A stretch of DNA of 6,413 bases from Clostridiales bacterium (GTDB taxonomy: Bacteria; Bacillota; Clostridia; Christensenellales; CAG-138). The stretch is taken from the NCBI GenBank assembly GCA_009783775.1, contig WRCT01000106.1, forward strand, positions 1 to 6,413, in the 5' to 3' direction. Shown here piece by piece: positions 1 through 4,774 of this stretch. Positions within the stretch are counted from its first letter, which is position 1. Each line of letters starts with the position of its first letter. A program made the position numbers and the translations under genes. Under the pieces are notes generated by a model that was not told the origin of the DNA, did not search any database, and saw only the letters and a program-made list of their open reading frames with translations.

Positions 1-620
1 AGATGTTCATGGGCGCGTTCGACCAGCCCATTCCCTGGAGCACAAACGGCGCGCGCGGCTGCCGCCGTTTCCTCGACCGTGTCTGGCGTCTGACCGATAT
101 GCTCCAAATAGCCCCCCTCCCCGAGGGGGGAGGCGGCGCAGCCGACGGGGGGAGTACAAGCCGTGAAATGCGCGGCAAGGTGCACGCCTGCATCAAAAAG
201 GTCACCGAGGACTACGAGCGCATGAAGTTCAACACCGCCATCGCCGCCATGATGTCGCTGGTGAATGATTTTACCGCGGCGGGCAAACTAACCCCCGACG
301 AGCTGCGCACGCTGCTGCTGCTGCTCTCGCCCGTCGCGCCCCATATCTGCGAGGAGATGAACGAGGCCCTGGGCTATCCGCCCCTGCACCACGCGCCCTG
401 GCCTGAGGTGGACGAAAGCGCGCTGATCGCTGACGAAATCGAATACGGGATCCAGGTGAACGGCAAGATCCGCGCCCGCGTCTCCCTGCCCGCGAACTTC
501 ACCCCAACCGAGATCGAGCAGGCCGCCCTAACCCTGCCCGACCTCGCCCCCTTCCTGGCCGGCAAAACCGTCCGCAAGGTGATCGTGGTGAGAAATGTGG
601 TGAATATTGTCGCAAACTAA
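1..620 (+). CDS. leuS: Leucyl-tRNA synthetase, C-terminal part (5' end outside window)
   Basis: Charges tRNA-Leu with leucine in the cytoplasm. Only the last 205 residues are visible; codons are in phase from position 3 and the stop is TAA at 618-620. The fragment opens with MFMGAFDQPIPWS and RRFLDRVWRLTD (visible residues 1-32), the helix just after the KMSKS region in bacterial LeuRS. Then come the anticodon-binding helical domain (KVTEDYERMKFNTAIAAMM and the LSPVAPHICEEM stretch, about residues 65-120) and the small C-terminal domain, with YGIQVNGKIRARV at about 148-160 and KVIVVRNVVNIVAN at the end. The catalytic and editing domains lie upstream of the window. Oddity: residues 37-51 (APLPEGGGGAADGGS) are the translation of a GC-rich palindromic repeat placed in a surface segment that varies between LeuRS proteins. 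The flanking sequence stays in frame, so the gene is probably functional. No terminator is seen; the next promoter starts 5 bases after the stop. Confidence 0.96.
   Translation, partial: MFMGAFDQPIPWSTNGARGCRRFLDRVWRLTDMLQIAPLPEGGGGAADGGSTSREMRGKVHACIKKVTEDYERMKFNTAIAAMMSLVNDFTAAGKLTPDELRTLLLLLSPVAPHICEEMNEALGYPPLHHAPWPEVDESALIADEIEYGIQVNGKIRARVSLPANFTPTEIEQAALTLPDLAPFLAGKTVRKVIVVRNVVNIVAN
111..155 (+). repeat. GC-rich palindromic repeat inserted in frame in leuS
   Basis: A 45-base block of C-runs and G-runs: CCCCTCCCC, GA, GGGGGGAGG (inverted arms), then CGGC-GCA-GCCG (second hairpin), then ACGGGGGGAGT repeating the first G-rich arm. It resembles, from memory, extragenic C/G-rich palindromic repeats common in Clostridia genomes. 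Here it lies inside an open reading frame and is 15 codons long, so it adds residues without breaking leuS. Its exact borders are inferred from composition. Confidence 0.7.
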
Positions 621-624
621 CCCC

Positions 625-653
625 TTGACACACTCAAATATTAGTAATATACT
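625..653 (+). promoter_or_regulatory. Strong sigma-A promoter for the DUF6530-like gene
   Basis: TTGACA at 625-630 and TATACT at 648-653 are separated by exactly 17 bases. The -35 is perfect and the -10 has one mismatch. Start of transcription would fall near 660, giving a leader of about 58 bases. A TTAGTA-N3-TACTAA palindrome (641-655) covers the -10 box, so the promoter is probably repressible. Confidence 0.8.
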
Positions 654-693
654 AAATTTACTAAATCACTGATATTACTAAACTACTAATATT
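637..693 (+). promoter_or_regulatory. Array of TACTAA half-sites, likely operator
   Basis: An AT-rich stretch holds TACTAA at 650-655, 659-664, 676-681 and 684-689, plus inverted TTAGTA at 641-646. Two inverted pairs are exact: TTAGTA-N3-TACTAA (641-655), overlapping the -10 box, and AATATTAGTA (637-646) with TACTAATATT (684-693), which bracket the transcription start. The repeated half-site over a strong promoter suggests cooperative binding of a repressor. The protein is not identifiable from this window. Confidence 0.55.
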
Positions 694-717
694 GAATGTT
701 GTTAAGGAGATGATTAT

Positions 718-1194
718 ATGAAAATTCCCACGAACTTAAAGCATAAGCCCTGTATTTGCGTGGAAGATTATGCGAAAGTAGACGGCAAGCAGGCCTATGC
801 CTCTGACACGCAAGGGCTGTCGTTGGGACTGGCGCAATGGAATGACCGTGGCCGCGTGGACGCCAGCTGCAAGGTATGGCGTTATTCGGGCGAACGTTGG
901 TCGCGGCAGAGCGAGGAGCTGCCACTGCATCGGGTGCTGGATCTGGCGATCCTGCTGGTGCGTTCCCGCCGCTTTCTATGCGACGAGGCTTACCGCAAAG
1001 GCATTGATTTGGGGAAACCGCAGATTGACCGTATCGGCCTGCAGGGCGACGCTATGACCCTGTCGATTTGCGTGGATAACGAGCAGATAACGGACGACCT
1101 CGACCTTCTGATTGATGCCTTCGGACGCGACGACGAACTGCTCTCCGAGCGTATGCACGTGCTTAAGCGTGAGCTGGAAGAAGCGGGGTTTTAG
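718..1194 (+). CDS. Conserved protein of unknown function, DUF6530-like
   Basis: A 158-residue cytoplasmic protein with no signal peptide or membrane segment. The start ATG is preceded by AAGGAG (704-709) at 8 bases spacing. It opens MKIPTNLKHKPCICVEDY. Its central block contains LSLGLAQWNDRGRVDASCKVWR (residues 34-55) followed by WSRQSEELPLHRVLDLAILL (61-80). The C-terminal half is acidic, with LLIDAFGRDDELL (130-142) and a final amphipathic helix. I recognise the WNDRG and RQSEELPLHRVLDL blocks from small Firmicutes proteins grouped as DUF6530; that assignment is from memory. No reaction or partner is known to me. It has its own strong, probably repressed promoter, and a weak hairpin separates it from pfkA, so it may be a regulated single gene. 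Confidence 0.85.
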   Translation: MKIPTNLKHKPCICVEDYAKVDGKQAYASDTQGLSLGLAQWNDRGRVDASCKVWRYSGERWSRQSEELPLHRVLDLAILLVRSRRFLCDEAYRKGIDLGKPQIDRIGLQGDAMTLSICVDNEQITDDLDLLIDAFGRDDELLSERMHVLKRELEEAGF

Positions 1195-1200
1195 AATGAA

Positions 1201-1219
1201 AAAACTGCGGGGCAGTTTT
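1201..1219 (+). terminator. Hairpin after the DUF6530-like gene, also a repeat element
   Basis: AAAACTGC (1201-1208), a GGG loop and GCAGTTTT (1212-1219) form an 8-bp perfect stem with a short U-run, six bases after the TAG stop. It may act as a weak intrinsic terminator. The same hairpin with the same flank (ATGAAAAAA-C/T-TGC) recurs near 5841-5865, so it is probably a dispersed repeat. Confidence 0.45.
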
Positions 1220-1229
1220 AACCTTCGCT

Positions 1230-1257
1230 CCACTCTTCACACTCCACTCTCCACTCT
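1230..1257. repeat. CCACTCT simple-sequence tract
   Basis: Three copies of CCACTCT lie at 1230-1236, 1244-1250 and 1251-1257, with a degenerate TTCACA spacer. The tract sits between the hairpin at 1201 and the pfkA ribosome binding site, and does not look coding. Confidence 0.6.
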
Positions 1258-1279
1258 TTGAAATGAGAAAGGAATCATT

Positions 1280-2254
1280 ATGGACACCAAGTTACGCCGA
1301 GTCGGAATCTTAACCAGCGGCGGCGACGCGCCGGGCATGAACGCGGCCATCCGCGCCGTCGTGCGCAGCTGCCAGAGAAACGGTATCGTGCCCATCGGCA
1401 TACGCCGTGGGTTCGCGGGCCTGATCCGTAGCGACACCGAGGTCATGGACGCGCGCTCCGTCAACGGCATCACGCACCACGGCGGCACGGTTTTATACAC
1501 CGCCCGCTGCGAGGAATTCAAGACCGAGGAGGGCATACAGGCCGCCGCCAAAGCCTGCCGTTATCTGGGCCTGGACGCAGTATTGGCCATCGGCGGCGAC
1601 GGCACCTTCCACGGCTTGCGCGCGCTGTCCCGTCAGGGCGTGAACGTCATCGGCGTGCCCGCGACGATCGACAACGACATCGGCTGCAGTCACTATACGA
1701 TCGGCTTTGACACCGCCGCGAACACGGCGATCGAGGCGATCGACAAGCTGGCGGACACCATGCAGTCCCACGAGCGCGTCTCCGTGGTCGAGGTCATGGG
1801 CCGTCACGCCGGGCATCTGGCAGTCTATGTGGGCCTGGCCGTGGGCGCAACGTCGATCCTGATCCCCGAGTCCGAGTTTGACTTCGAGCGCGATGTCATC
1901 GAGCAGATCCGCGAGGGCCGCGAGCGCGGCAAGCGTCATCATCTGATCATCGTGGCGGAGGGCATCGGCCGCTGCGACGAGATCGTAGCGCGTGTCACCG
2001 AGGAGACCGGAATCGAGACGCGCGTGTCCATCTTGGGTTACATTCAACGCGGCGGCAGCCCGTCCGCGCGCGACCGCGTCATGGCCTCGCGCATGGGCCA
2101 CTTTGCCGTGGAGCAGCTGGTGCATGGCGCCGAGAGCCAAATCGTCTGCTACCGCGACTCGCAACTCATCGCCGTGCCCGTCGAAACCGCTCTCACCATG
2201 ACCAAAAGCCTCGATATGTATATGCACAAAGTGGCTTATGATATTTCGATTTGA
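1280..2254 (+). CDS. pfkA: ATP-dependent 6-phosphofructokinase
   Basis: Phosphorylates fructose 6-phosphate to fructose 1,6-bisphosphate, the committed step of glycolysis; bacterial enzymes are cytoplasmic homotetramers. Its 324 residues match the usual bacterial length of about 320. Nucleotide-site motifs are LTSGGDAPGMNA (11-22) and IGGDGTFHG (104-112). The catalytic loop is PATIDND (127-133), with D131 as the proton-abstracting Asp. Substrate-binding segments are EVMGRHAGHLA (171-181), the E227 region (VAEGIG), and GYIQRGGSPSARDR (253-266). The residue that is Gly in ATP enzymes and Lys in PPi enzymes (PGTIDND or PKTIDND) is Ala here, which argues against PPi use. The start ATG follows GAAAGGA at 7 bases spacing. 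No promoter stands out in the 85-base gap upstream, so it may be partly read from the preceding gene. The usual partner pyk is not next to it. Confidence 0.97.
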   Translation: MDTKLRRVGILTSGGDAPGMNAAIRAVVRSCQRNGIVPIGIRRGFAGLIRSDTEVMDARSVNGITHHGGTVLYTARCEEFKTEEGIQAAAKACRYLGLDAVLAIGGDGTFHGLRALSRQGVNVIGVPATIDNDIGCSHYTIGFDTAANTAIEAIDKLADTMQSHERVSVVEVMGRHAGHLAVYVGLAVGATSILIPESEFDFERDVIEQIREGRERGKRHHLIIVAEGIGRCDEIVARVTEETGIETRVSILGYIQRGGSPSARDRVMASRMGHFAVEQLVHGAESQIVCYRDSQLIAVPVETALTMTKSLDMYMHKVAYDISI

Positions 2255-2278
2255 AAATAGCTAGCATTATAGCTACTA

Positions 2279-2292
2279 ATAGTGTATACTAT
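2279..2292 (+). promoter_or_regulatory. Operator/promoter of the phd-doc operon
   Basis: ATAGT-GTAT-ACTAT (2279-2292) is a palindrome that contains the likely -10 box TATACT (2285-2290). A candidate -35 is weak. Upstream, TAGC-ATTATA-GCTA (2262-2275) forms a second inverted repeat. Phd/YefM antitoxins bind palindromes over their own promoter, so autorepression is the expected reading. The central GTGTATAC resembles the GTGTACAC core I recall for Phd sites, which is suggestive only. Confidence 0.55.
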
Positions 2293-2309
2293 AAATGGAG
2301 GTGATTTGC

Positions 2310-2552
2310 ATGACAATCAACGCGAACAGTCTCATTTCCATTACGGAGGCCAATCAGAATTTTTCCCGCGTTACCCGCCTAGTAGATGAACGCGGGGCTG
2401 TGATTATTATGAAGAACAACGCACCGCGGTATCTGATGGTCGAATTCAGCCAGGTGGATAAGGAACAAACTCTGCCGGATGAAGATGTGTTAAGCATCTC
2501 GCGGCGTATCCTCACGCAGAATAAAGAAGCCTATGAGGTTCTGGCAAAGTGA
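2310..2552 (+). CDS. phd: Phd/YefM-family antitoxin
   Basis: An 80-residue antitoxin that would bind DNA through its N-terminal fold and neutralise the Doc toxin with its flexible C-terminus. The N-terminal half has the family pattern: LISITEANQNFSRVTRLVDE (8-27), then GAVIIMKNNAPRYLMVEF (29-46), equivalent to the usual ITKNGKPVAVLV strand. The C-terminal part is acidic and helical (LPDEDVLSISRRIL), as expected for the toxin-binding tail. I choose ATG 2310 because GGAGGTG (2297-2303) is 6 bases upstream; the in-frame ATG at 2295 would put the ribosome binding site inside the gene. The stop overlaps the toxin start by 4 bases (GTGA), typical of translational coupling that keeps antitoxin ahead of toxin. 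Confidence 0.9.
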   Translation: MTINANSLISITEANQNFSRVTRLVDERGAVIIMKNNAPRYLMVEFSQVDKEQTLPDEDVLSISRRILTQNKEAYEVLAK

Positions 2553-2926
2553 AGGTAATCACAAAGCAACAGGTCCTCATGATGCACCACGATCTTATTC
2601 AAGTATATGAGGGCGGCGAAGGTATCCGCGACGAAGGACTGCTGGACGCGGCGCTGAACGCCCCGTTTCAGACATTTGACAGTCAGCCGCTTTTTCCGTC
2701 TATCCAGCAGAAAGCGGCGCGGCTGTGCTACGGACTGGTTATGAATCACCCCTTTATAGATGGCAATAAGCGAATAGGCGCGCATACCATGTTGACGTTT
2801 CTTGCCATAAACGGAATCTTGCTTTGCTATGCGCAGCGGGAGCTATATGAAATCATTTTGGGTGTAGCGGCCGGCGAAGTCCCCTGCGACGTGCTTCTGC
2901 AATGGATTGTTGATCATGAGGAGTAG
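2549..2926 (+). CDS. doc: Doc-type toxin, Fic/Doc fold
   Basis: A 125-residue death-on-curing toxin. Doc proteins phosphorylate EF-Tu and stop translation. The signature loop HPFIDGNKR lies at residues 67-75 (His67, Asp71, Asn73, Lys74, Arg75). Lysine at the position where AMP-transferring Fic enzymes have Gly fits the Doc kinase type. The N-terminal IRDEGLLDAALNAPFQTF (26-43) matches the usual Doc region after the ligand flap, and the C-terminal LGVAAGEVPCDVLLQWI matches the last helix pair. All key residues are present, so the toxin looks intact. Its GTG start overlaps the antitoxin stop. A strong bidirectional hairpin follows 18 bases after the stop. The tRNA-Asn gene next door fits a transferred or selfish module, but no integrase is seen. 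Confidence 0.92.
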   Translation: MKVITKQQVLMMHHDLIQVYEGGEGIRDEGLLDAALNAPFQTFDSQPLFPSIQQKAARLCYGLVMNHPFIDGNKRIGAHTMLTFLAINGILLCYAQRELYEIILGVAAGEVPCDVLLQWIVDHEE

Positions 2927-2944
2927 GTAAATAAGGTAGAAATT

Positions 2945-2971
2945 AAAAAACGTCGCGCTTGCGACGTTTTT

Positions 2972-2972
<1 letters not shown>
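2945..2972. terminator. Bidirectional terminator between doc and tRNA-Asn
   Basis: AAAAAACGTCGC (2945-2956), loop GCTT, GCGACGTTTTTT (2961-2972) make a perfect 12-bp stem with U-runs on both strands. On the plus strand it ends phd-doc. On the minus strand it begins right at the encoded CCA end of the tRNA, sharing position 2972, so it terminates the tRNA transcript as well. Confidence 0.93.
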
Positions 2973-3046
<74 letters not shown>

Positions 3047-3059
3047 TCATGCAAAGGGT

Positions 3060-3088
3060 ATTATACACAAGCCCGACAAGAAATACAA
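3060..3088 (-). promoter_or_regulatory. Promoter of tRNA-Asn
   Basis: On the minus strand a perfect TATAAT -10 (3065-3060) is preceded at 17 bases by TTGTAT (3088-3083), a three-of-six -35. The start would fall near 3053, 7 bases before the tRNA. The -10 is convincing, the -35 less so. Confidence 0.65.
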
Positions 3089-3112
3089 GTGTTAAATCCA
3101 AAAAAACAAAAA

Positions 3113-3277
3113 TTATTTGCGCTGCGTAAAATGCTCGCATATCACTTGCATCATTTTTCGGTTTTTCATTCTGGGGTATATGCAGTGCCCATAGTTCGTT
3201 TCGGTGAACTTCCTCCCGAACTTTATATAGTGTTGCACAAAATACTTACAATCCTTGCATAGTTTGATGTTACCCAT
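3113..3277 (-). CDS. Small Cys-rich putative metal-binding protein, 54 aa
   Basis: Missed by simple length cut-offs, this ORF starts at ATG (3277) with GGGAGGTG 6 bases upstream and ends with TAA at 3115-3113. The protein begins MGNIKLCKDCKYFVQHY and has cysteines at 7, 10, 32 and 47 (CKDC, GHCIYP, ICEHF), with H16, H31 and H49 nearby. The CxxC-x21-C-x14-C spacing suggests a zinc ribbon or similar metal site. It is basic (many Lys/Arg), so it could bind nucleic acid. I recall similar CKxCK..(Y/F)..H(Y)...GHC small proteins in Clostridia without an assigned function. A minus-strand promoter TTGACT-17-TATCAT lies upstream, with operators over it shared with the divergent xre gene. This suggests the two form a regulated pair. 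The function is unknown. Confidence 0.8.
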   Translation of the reverse strand: MGNIKLCKDCKYFVQHYIKFGRKFTETNYGHCIYPRMKNRKMMQVICEHFTQRK

Positions 3278-3293
3278 TTCGCACCTCCCGATG

Positions 3294-3378
3294 ATAGCTA
3301 TTGGCTATGATATCACATTAGAAGCCGACAGTCAATAGCTGAAAGCTATAAATTTTCATAACAATAGCTGTCAGTTAT
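3294..3378. promoter_or_regulatory. Three operators ATAGC-N5-GCTAT in the divergent xre region
   Basis: The 15-bp inverted repeats are at 3294-3308 (perfect half-sites), 3335-3349 (perfect) and 3364-3378 (ATAGC-N5-GTTAT, one change). Site 1 overlaps the -10 of the minus-strand promoter, site 2 abuts its -35, and site 3 overlaps the -10 of the xre promoter. Centres are 41 and 29 bases apart. This layout is like a lambdoid-style switch. The small XRE protein encoded next to them is the obvious candidate ligand. Confidence 0.85.
3307..3335 (-). promoter_or_regulatory. Promoter of the Cys-rich small ORF
   Basis: Reading the minus strand, TTGACT (3335-3330) is followed at 17 bases by TATCAT (3312-3307). 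Transcription would begin near 3300, just ahead of the ribosome binding site at 3289-3282. Operator site 1 overlaps the -10, and site 2 shares base 3335 with the -35, so a bound repressor would block it. Confidence 0.7.
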
Positions 3379-3381
3379 AAT
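3353..3381 (+). promoter_or_regulatory. Promoter of xre
   Basis: TTTTCA (3353-3358) and a perfect TATAAT (3376-3381) are 17 bases apart, and operator site 3 lies across the spacer and -10. Start would be near 3388, giving a very short leader. An alternative pair, CCGACA (3325-3330) with TATAAA (3347-3352) at 16 bases, overlaps operator site 2 and would give a longer leader. Both readings imply autoregulation. Confidence 0.6.
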
Positions 3382-3400
3382 TATTTCGGAGGGCAAGGAA

Positions 3401-3589
3401 ATGGATTATCGGGAAATCATTAAAAAGAAACGCATTGAAAAAGGCCTGAGTCAAAATAAATTGGCAAAGCTTGTTGGAATTACCCAGCCCTTTATGAATG
3501 AAATCGAAAGCGGTCGAAAGAGCCCGTCTGTGGAAGTTCTTATCAAATTATGCAAAGAGCTGGACATTGTTATGTTCCCGAATACCTGA
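3401..3589 (+). CDS. XRE-family HTH transcriptional regulator, 62 aa
   Basis: A minimal Cro/C1-type DNA-binding protein. Residues 5-56 make up the whole five-helix domain: EIIKKKRIEKGLSQNKLAKLVGI carries helices 1-2 (SQNKLAKLVG is the scaffold helix), TQPFMNEIESGRKSP (28-42) holds the recognition helix and the IESGRKSPS turn, and VEVLIKLCKELDI is helix 4. There is no separate dimerisation domain. The start ATG has GGAGGG (3388-3393) 7 bases upstream. Upstream it faces the Cys-rich ORF and three inverted-repeat operators, so it probably represses both genes. Base composition is AT-rich compared with pfkA or leuS, suggesting transfer. The C-terminal tail MFPNT runs directly into GC-rich sequence and may be a junction-derived end. 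Confidence 0.92.
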   Translation: MDYREIIKKKRIEKGLSQNKLAKLVGITQPFMNEIESGRKSPSVEVLIKLCKELDIVMFPNT

Positions 3590-3675
3590 CAGACGCGCTG
3601 CTCAACACGAAAAACCTCGCGGGCGCGTCGCTCGTGTGGTTCGTGGCGAAAAAGAAAAATCCCGCGTGAGCGATC

Positions 3676-3731
3676 TGGAATCTGGCGTCTGGAATCTGGA
3701 AACCGGCGGGCGACCACAGGTCGCCCCTACG
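3676..3731. repeat. Tandem TGGAATC tract joined to a 31-bp dispersed repeat
   Basis: Four 7-base units (TGGAATC, TGGCGTC, TGGAATC, TGGAAAC; 3676-3703) run into 3701-3731, which is the exact reverse complement of 5305-5335. The latter contains GGGCGACC-TGT-GGTCGCCC as a hairpin in the opposite reading direction. The same two components also sit together near 5245-5335, in a different order. Confidence 0.85.
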
Positions 3732-3737
3732 AAAAAG

Positions 3738-3758
3738 TCCCTCGCATTTCGCGAGGGA
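3738..3758. terminator. Terminator hairpin, likely bidirectional
   Basis: TCCCTCGC (3738-3745), five-base loop, GCGAGGGA (3751-3758). Minus-strand reading is followed by a CTTTTTC run, and plus-strand reading by ACTTTCTT. It may end xre transcription on the plus strand and act as a second stop behind rpsI on the minus strand. Confidence 0.75.
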
Positions 3759-3792
3759 ACTTTCTTACGCGCCAGAAAACCCACAACAATTC

Positions 3793-3878
3793 GTGCACAA
3801 GGGCGACATGCGCGGCCGCAGTGCACACCTCACGGCAACTGCCGACCGTTGACGCGTAGCGGCGACAGGCAGTTGTCG
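3793..3878 (-). other. Nested inverted repeats between two terminators; possible structured RNA
   Basis: GTGCAC (3793-3798) can pair with GTGCAC (3821-3826), enclosing TGCG-CGGC-CGCA (3809-3820). Next, CGGCAACTGCC (3833-3843) pairs with GGCAGTTGTCG (3868-3878), with one G-U type change. Together with the rpsI terminator this gives three consecutive hairpins in about 120 bases. It may be a repeat element or a small RNA processed from the rpsI 3' region. The strand is a guess based on the flanking terminators. Confidence 0.35.
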
Positions 3879-3884
3879 AAAACT

Positions 3885-3910
3885 CGAGCCGGTGGGTTAC
3901 CACCGGCTCG
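3885..3910 (-). terminator. Terminator of the rplM-rpsI operon
   Basis: CGAGCCGGTGG (3885-3895), four-base loop and CCACCGGCTCG (3900-3910) form a perfect 11-bp GC-rich stem, 12 bases past the rpsI stop codon. It is followed on the minus strand by AGTTTTCG. Confidence 0.9.
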
Positions 3911-3922
3911 AAAGCGAAGCGC

Positions 3923-4318
3923 TTAACGTTTCGAGAACTGCGGCGCGCGGCGTGCGGCGTGCAGGCCGTACTTCTTGCGCTCCTTCATCCGCGGGTCGCG
4001 GGTCAGGTAGCCCGCCTTTTTCAGCGCGGGGCGAAGGTCCGGCTGGGCCACGATCAAGGCCCTTGCGATGCCGTGGCGAATCGCGCCCGCCTGGCCGGTC
4101 GTACCGCCGCCGTACACATTGACGGCTACGTCATACTTGGCCAGCGTGTCGGTCAGCGTCATGGGTGCGCGGACGATCATCTTCAGGGTTTCCATACCGA
4201 AGTAGTTGTCCAGCTCGCGCTTATTGACGACGATAGCGCCCTTGCCGGGGGAGAGGCGAACGCGCGCAACGGAGCATTTTCTCCTGCCGGTTCCCAAATA
4301 GGTGGTCTTTGCTGTCAT
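3923..4318 (-). CDS. rpsI: 30S ribosomal protein S9
   Basis: A small-subunit protein whose C-terminal tail reaches the P-site tRNA. The 131 residues match the family. It begins MTAKTTYLGTGRRKCSVARVR, has the signature GGGTTGQAGAIRHGIARAL (71-89) and ends with the canonical RRAPQFSKR. I set the start at ATG 4318 because AAGGAGG (4332-4326) is 7 bases upstream; an in-frame TTG at 4324 is only one base from that site and is rejected. The ribosome binding site overlaps the rplM stop codon, so the two genes are co-transcribed and probably coupled. A strong terminator follows. Confidence 0.98.
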   Translation of the reverse strand: MTAKTTYLGTGRRKCSVARVRLSPGKGAIVVNKRELDNYFGMETLKMIVRAPMTLTDTLAKYDVAVNVYGGGTTGQAGAIRHGIARALIVAQPDLRPALKKAGYLTRDPRMKERKKYGLHAARRAPQFSKR

Positions 4319-4330
4319 GTTCAATCCTCC

Positions 4331-4762
4331 TTACGAAAGCGTGAGCGCTTTGGGCAGCTGTGCGTCATGGCGATGCGAGGGTCCGGCGTAAACGCGCAGT
4401 TTCTTGAGCATCTGCCTGCCGAGCGGGCCCTTGGGCATCATGCGGCGAATGGACTCATACACCGCGAACTCGGGCTTTTTCGCCATCAACTGGCGATAGG
4501 TCACCTCGCGGATCCCACCCGGATAGCCGGTGTGGTGGATATGTTTTTTCTGATCCAGCTTTTTGCCGGTCAGGCGCACCGCGGACGCGTTGATGATGAT
4601 CACATGATCGCCGCAGTCCACGTGCGGGGTAAAAGTGGGCTTATGCTTTCCTCTGAGAATGGCCGCTACCTGGGACGACATACGGCCCAAGACCATATCT
4701 GTCGCGTCCACGACATACCAGCTTCTCTCAACGGTTTCGCCTTTAGCCATAAAGGTATTCAT
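4331..4762 (-). CDS. rplM: 50S ribosomal protein L13
   Basis: An early-assembling large-subunit protein. The 143 residues are the usual length. Family features are RSWYVVDATDMVLGRMSSQVA (13-33), LRGKHKPTFTPHVDCGDHVIIINA (36-59), TGKKLDQKKHIHHTGYPGG (65-83) and MMPKGPLGRQMLKKLRVYAG (108-127). The usual HPH near the end reads HRH (130-132). The start at ATG 4762 is fixed by GGAGG (4774-4770) 7 bases upstream and by alignment of the N-terminus; a longer reading from 4852 would extend through the untranslated leader. It is first gene of the rplM-rpsI operon, with a leader and promoter upstream. Confidence 0.98.
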   Translation of the reverse strand: MNTFMAKGETVERSWYVVDATDMVLGRMSSQVAAILRGKHKPTFTPHVDCGDHVIIINASAVRLTGKKLDQKKHIHHTGYPGGIREVTYRQLMAKKPEFAVYESIRRMMPKGPLGRQMLKKLRVYAGPSHRHDAQLPKALTLS

Positions 4763-4774
4763 GGCGATTCCTCC

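Larger units (their letters stand above)
3590..3922. other. Gene-free 333-base gap: repeats, two terminators, structured stretch
   Basis: No ORF here has a ribosome binding site or recognisable protein. Right after xre, one frame from 3574 reads VPEYLTDALLNTKNLAGA, which looks protein-like and could be the tail of a disrupted gene. From 3632 it merges into a repeat (TCGTGTGGTTCGTGG) that recurs at 6229-6243 with one change. Then follow a 7-base tandem tract and a 31-base repeat (3676-3731), a terminator hairpin (3738-3758), nested inverted repeats (3793-3878) and the rpsI terminator (3885-3910). Confidence 0.6.

Noticed and set aside
1493..2227. 244-codon minus-strand ORF inside pfkA
   Set aside because: His/Asp/Ala-rich antisense shadow of pfkA codon usage with no recognisable domain.
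2295..2309. Upstream ATG as start of the phd antitoxin
   Set aside because: The GGAGGTG site lies downstream of this ATG and serves the ATG at 2310; the extra residues MEVIC are not typical of Phd.
3498..3926. 142-codon plus-strand ORF from within xre to the rpsI terminator
   Set aside because: It runs through tandem repeats, two terminator hairpins and part of xre in another frame, so it is not a gene.
4319..4324. TTG start for rpsI at 4324
   Set aside because: It is only one base from the AAGGAGG site; ATG 4318 has correct spacing.
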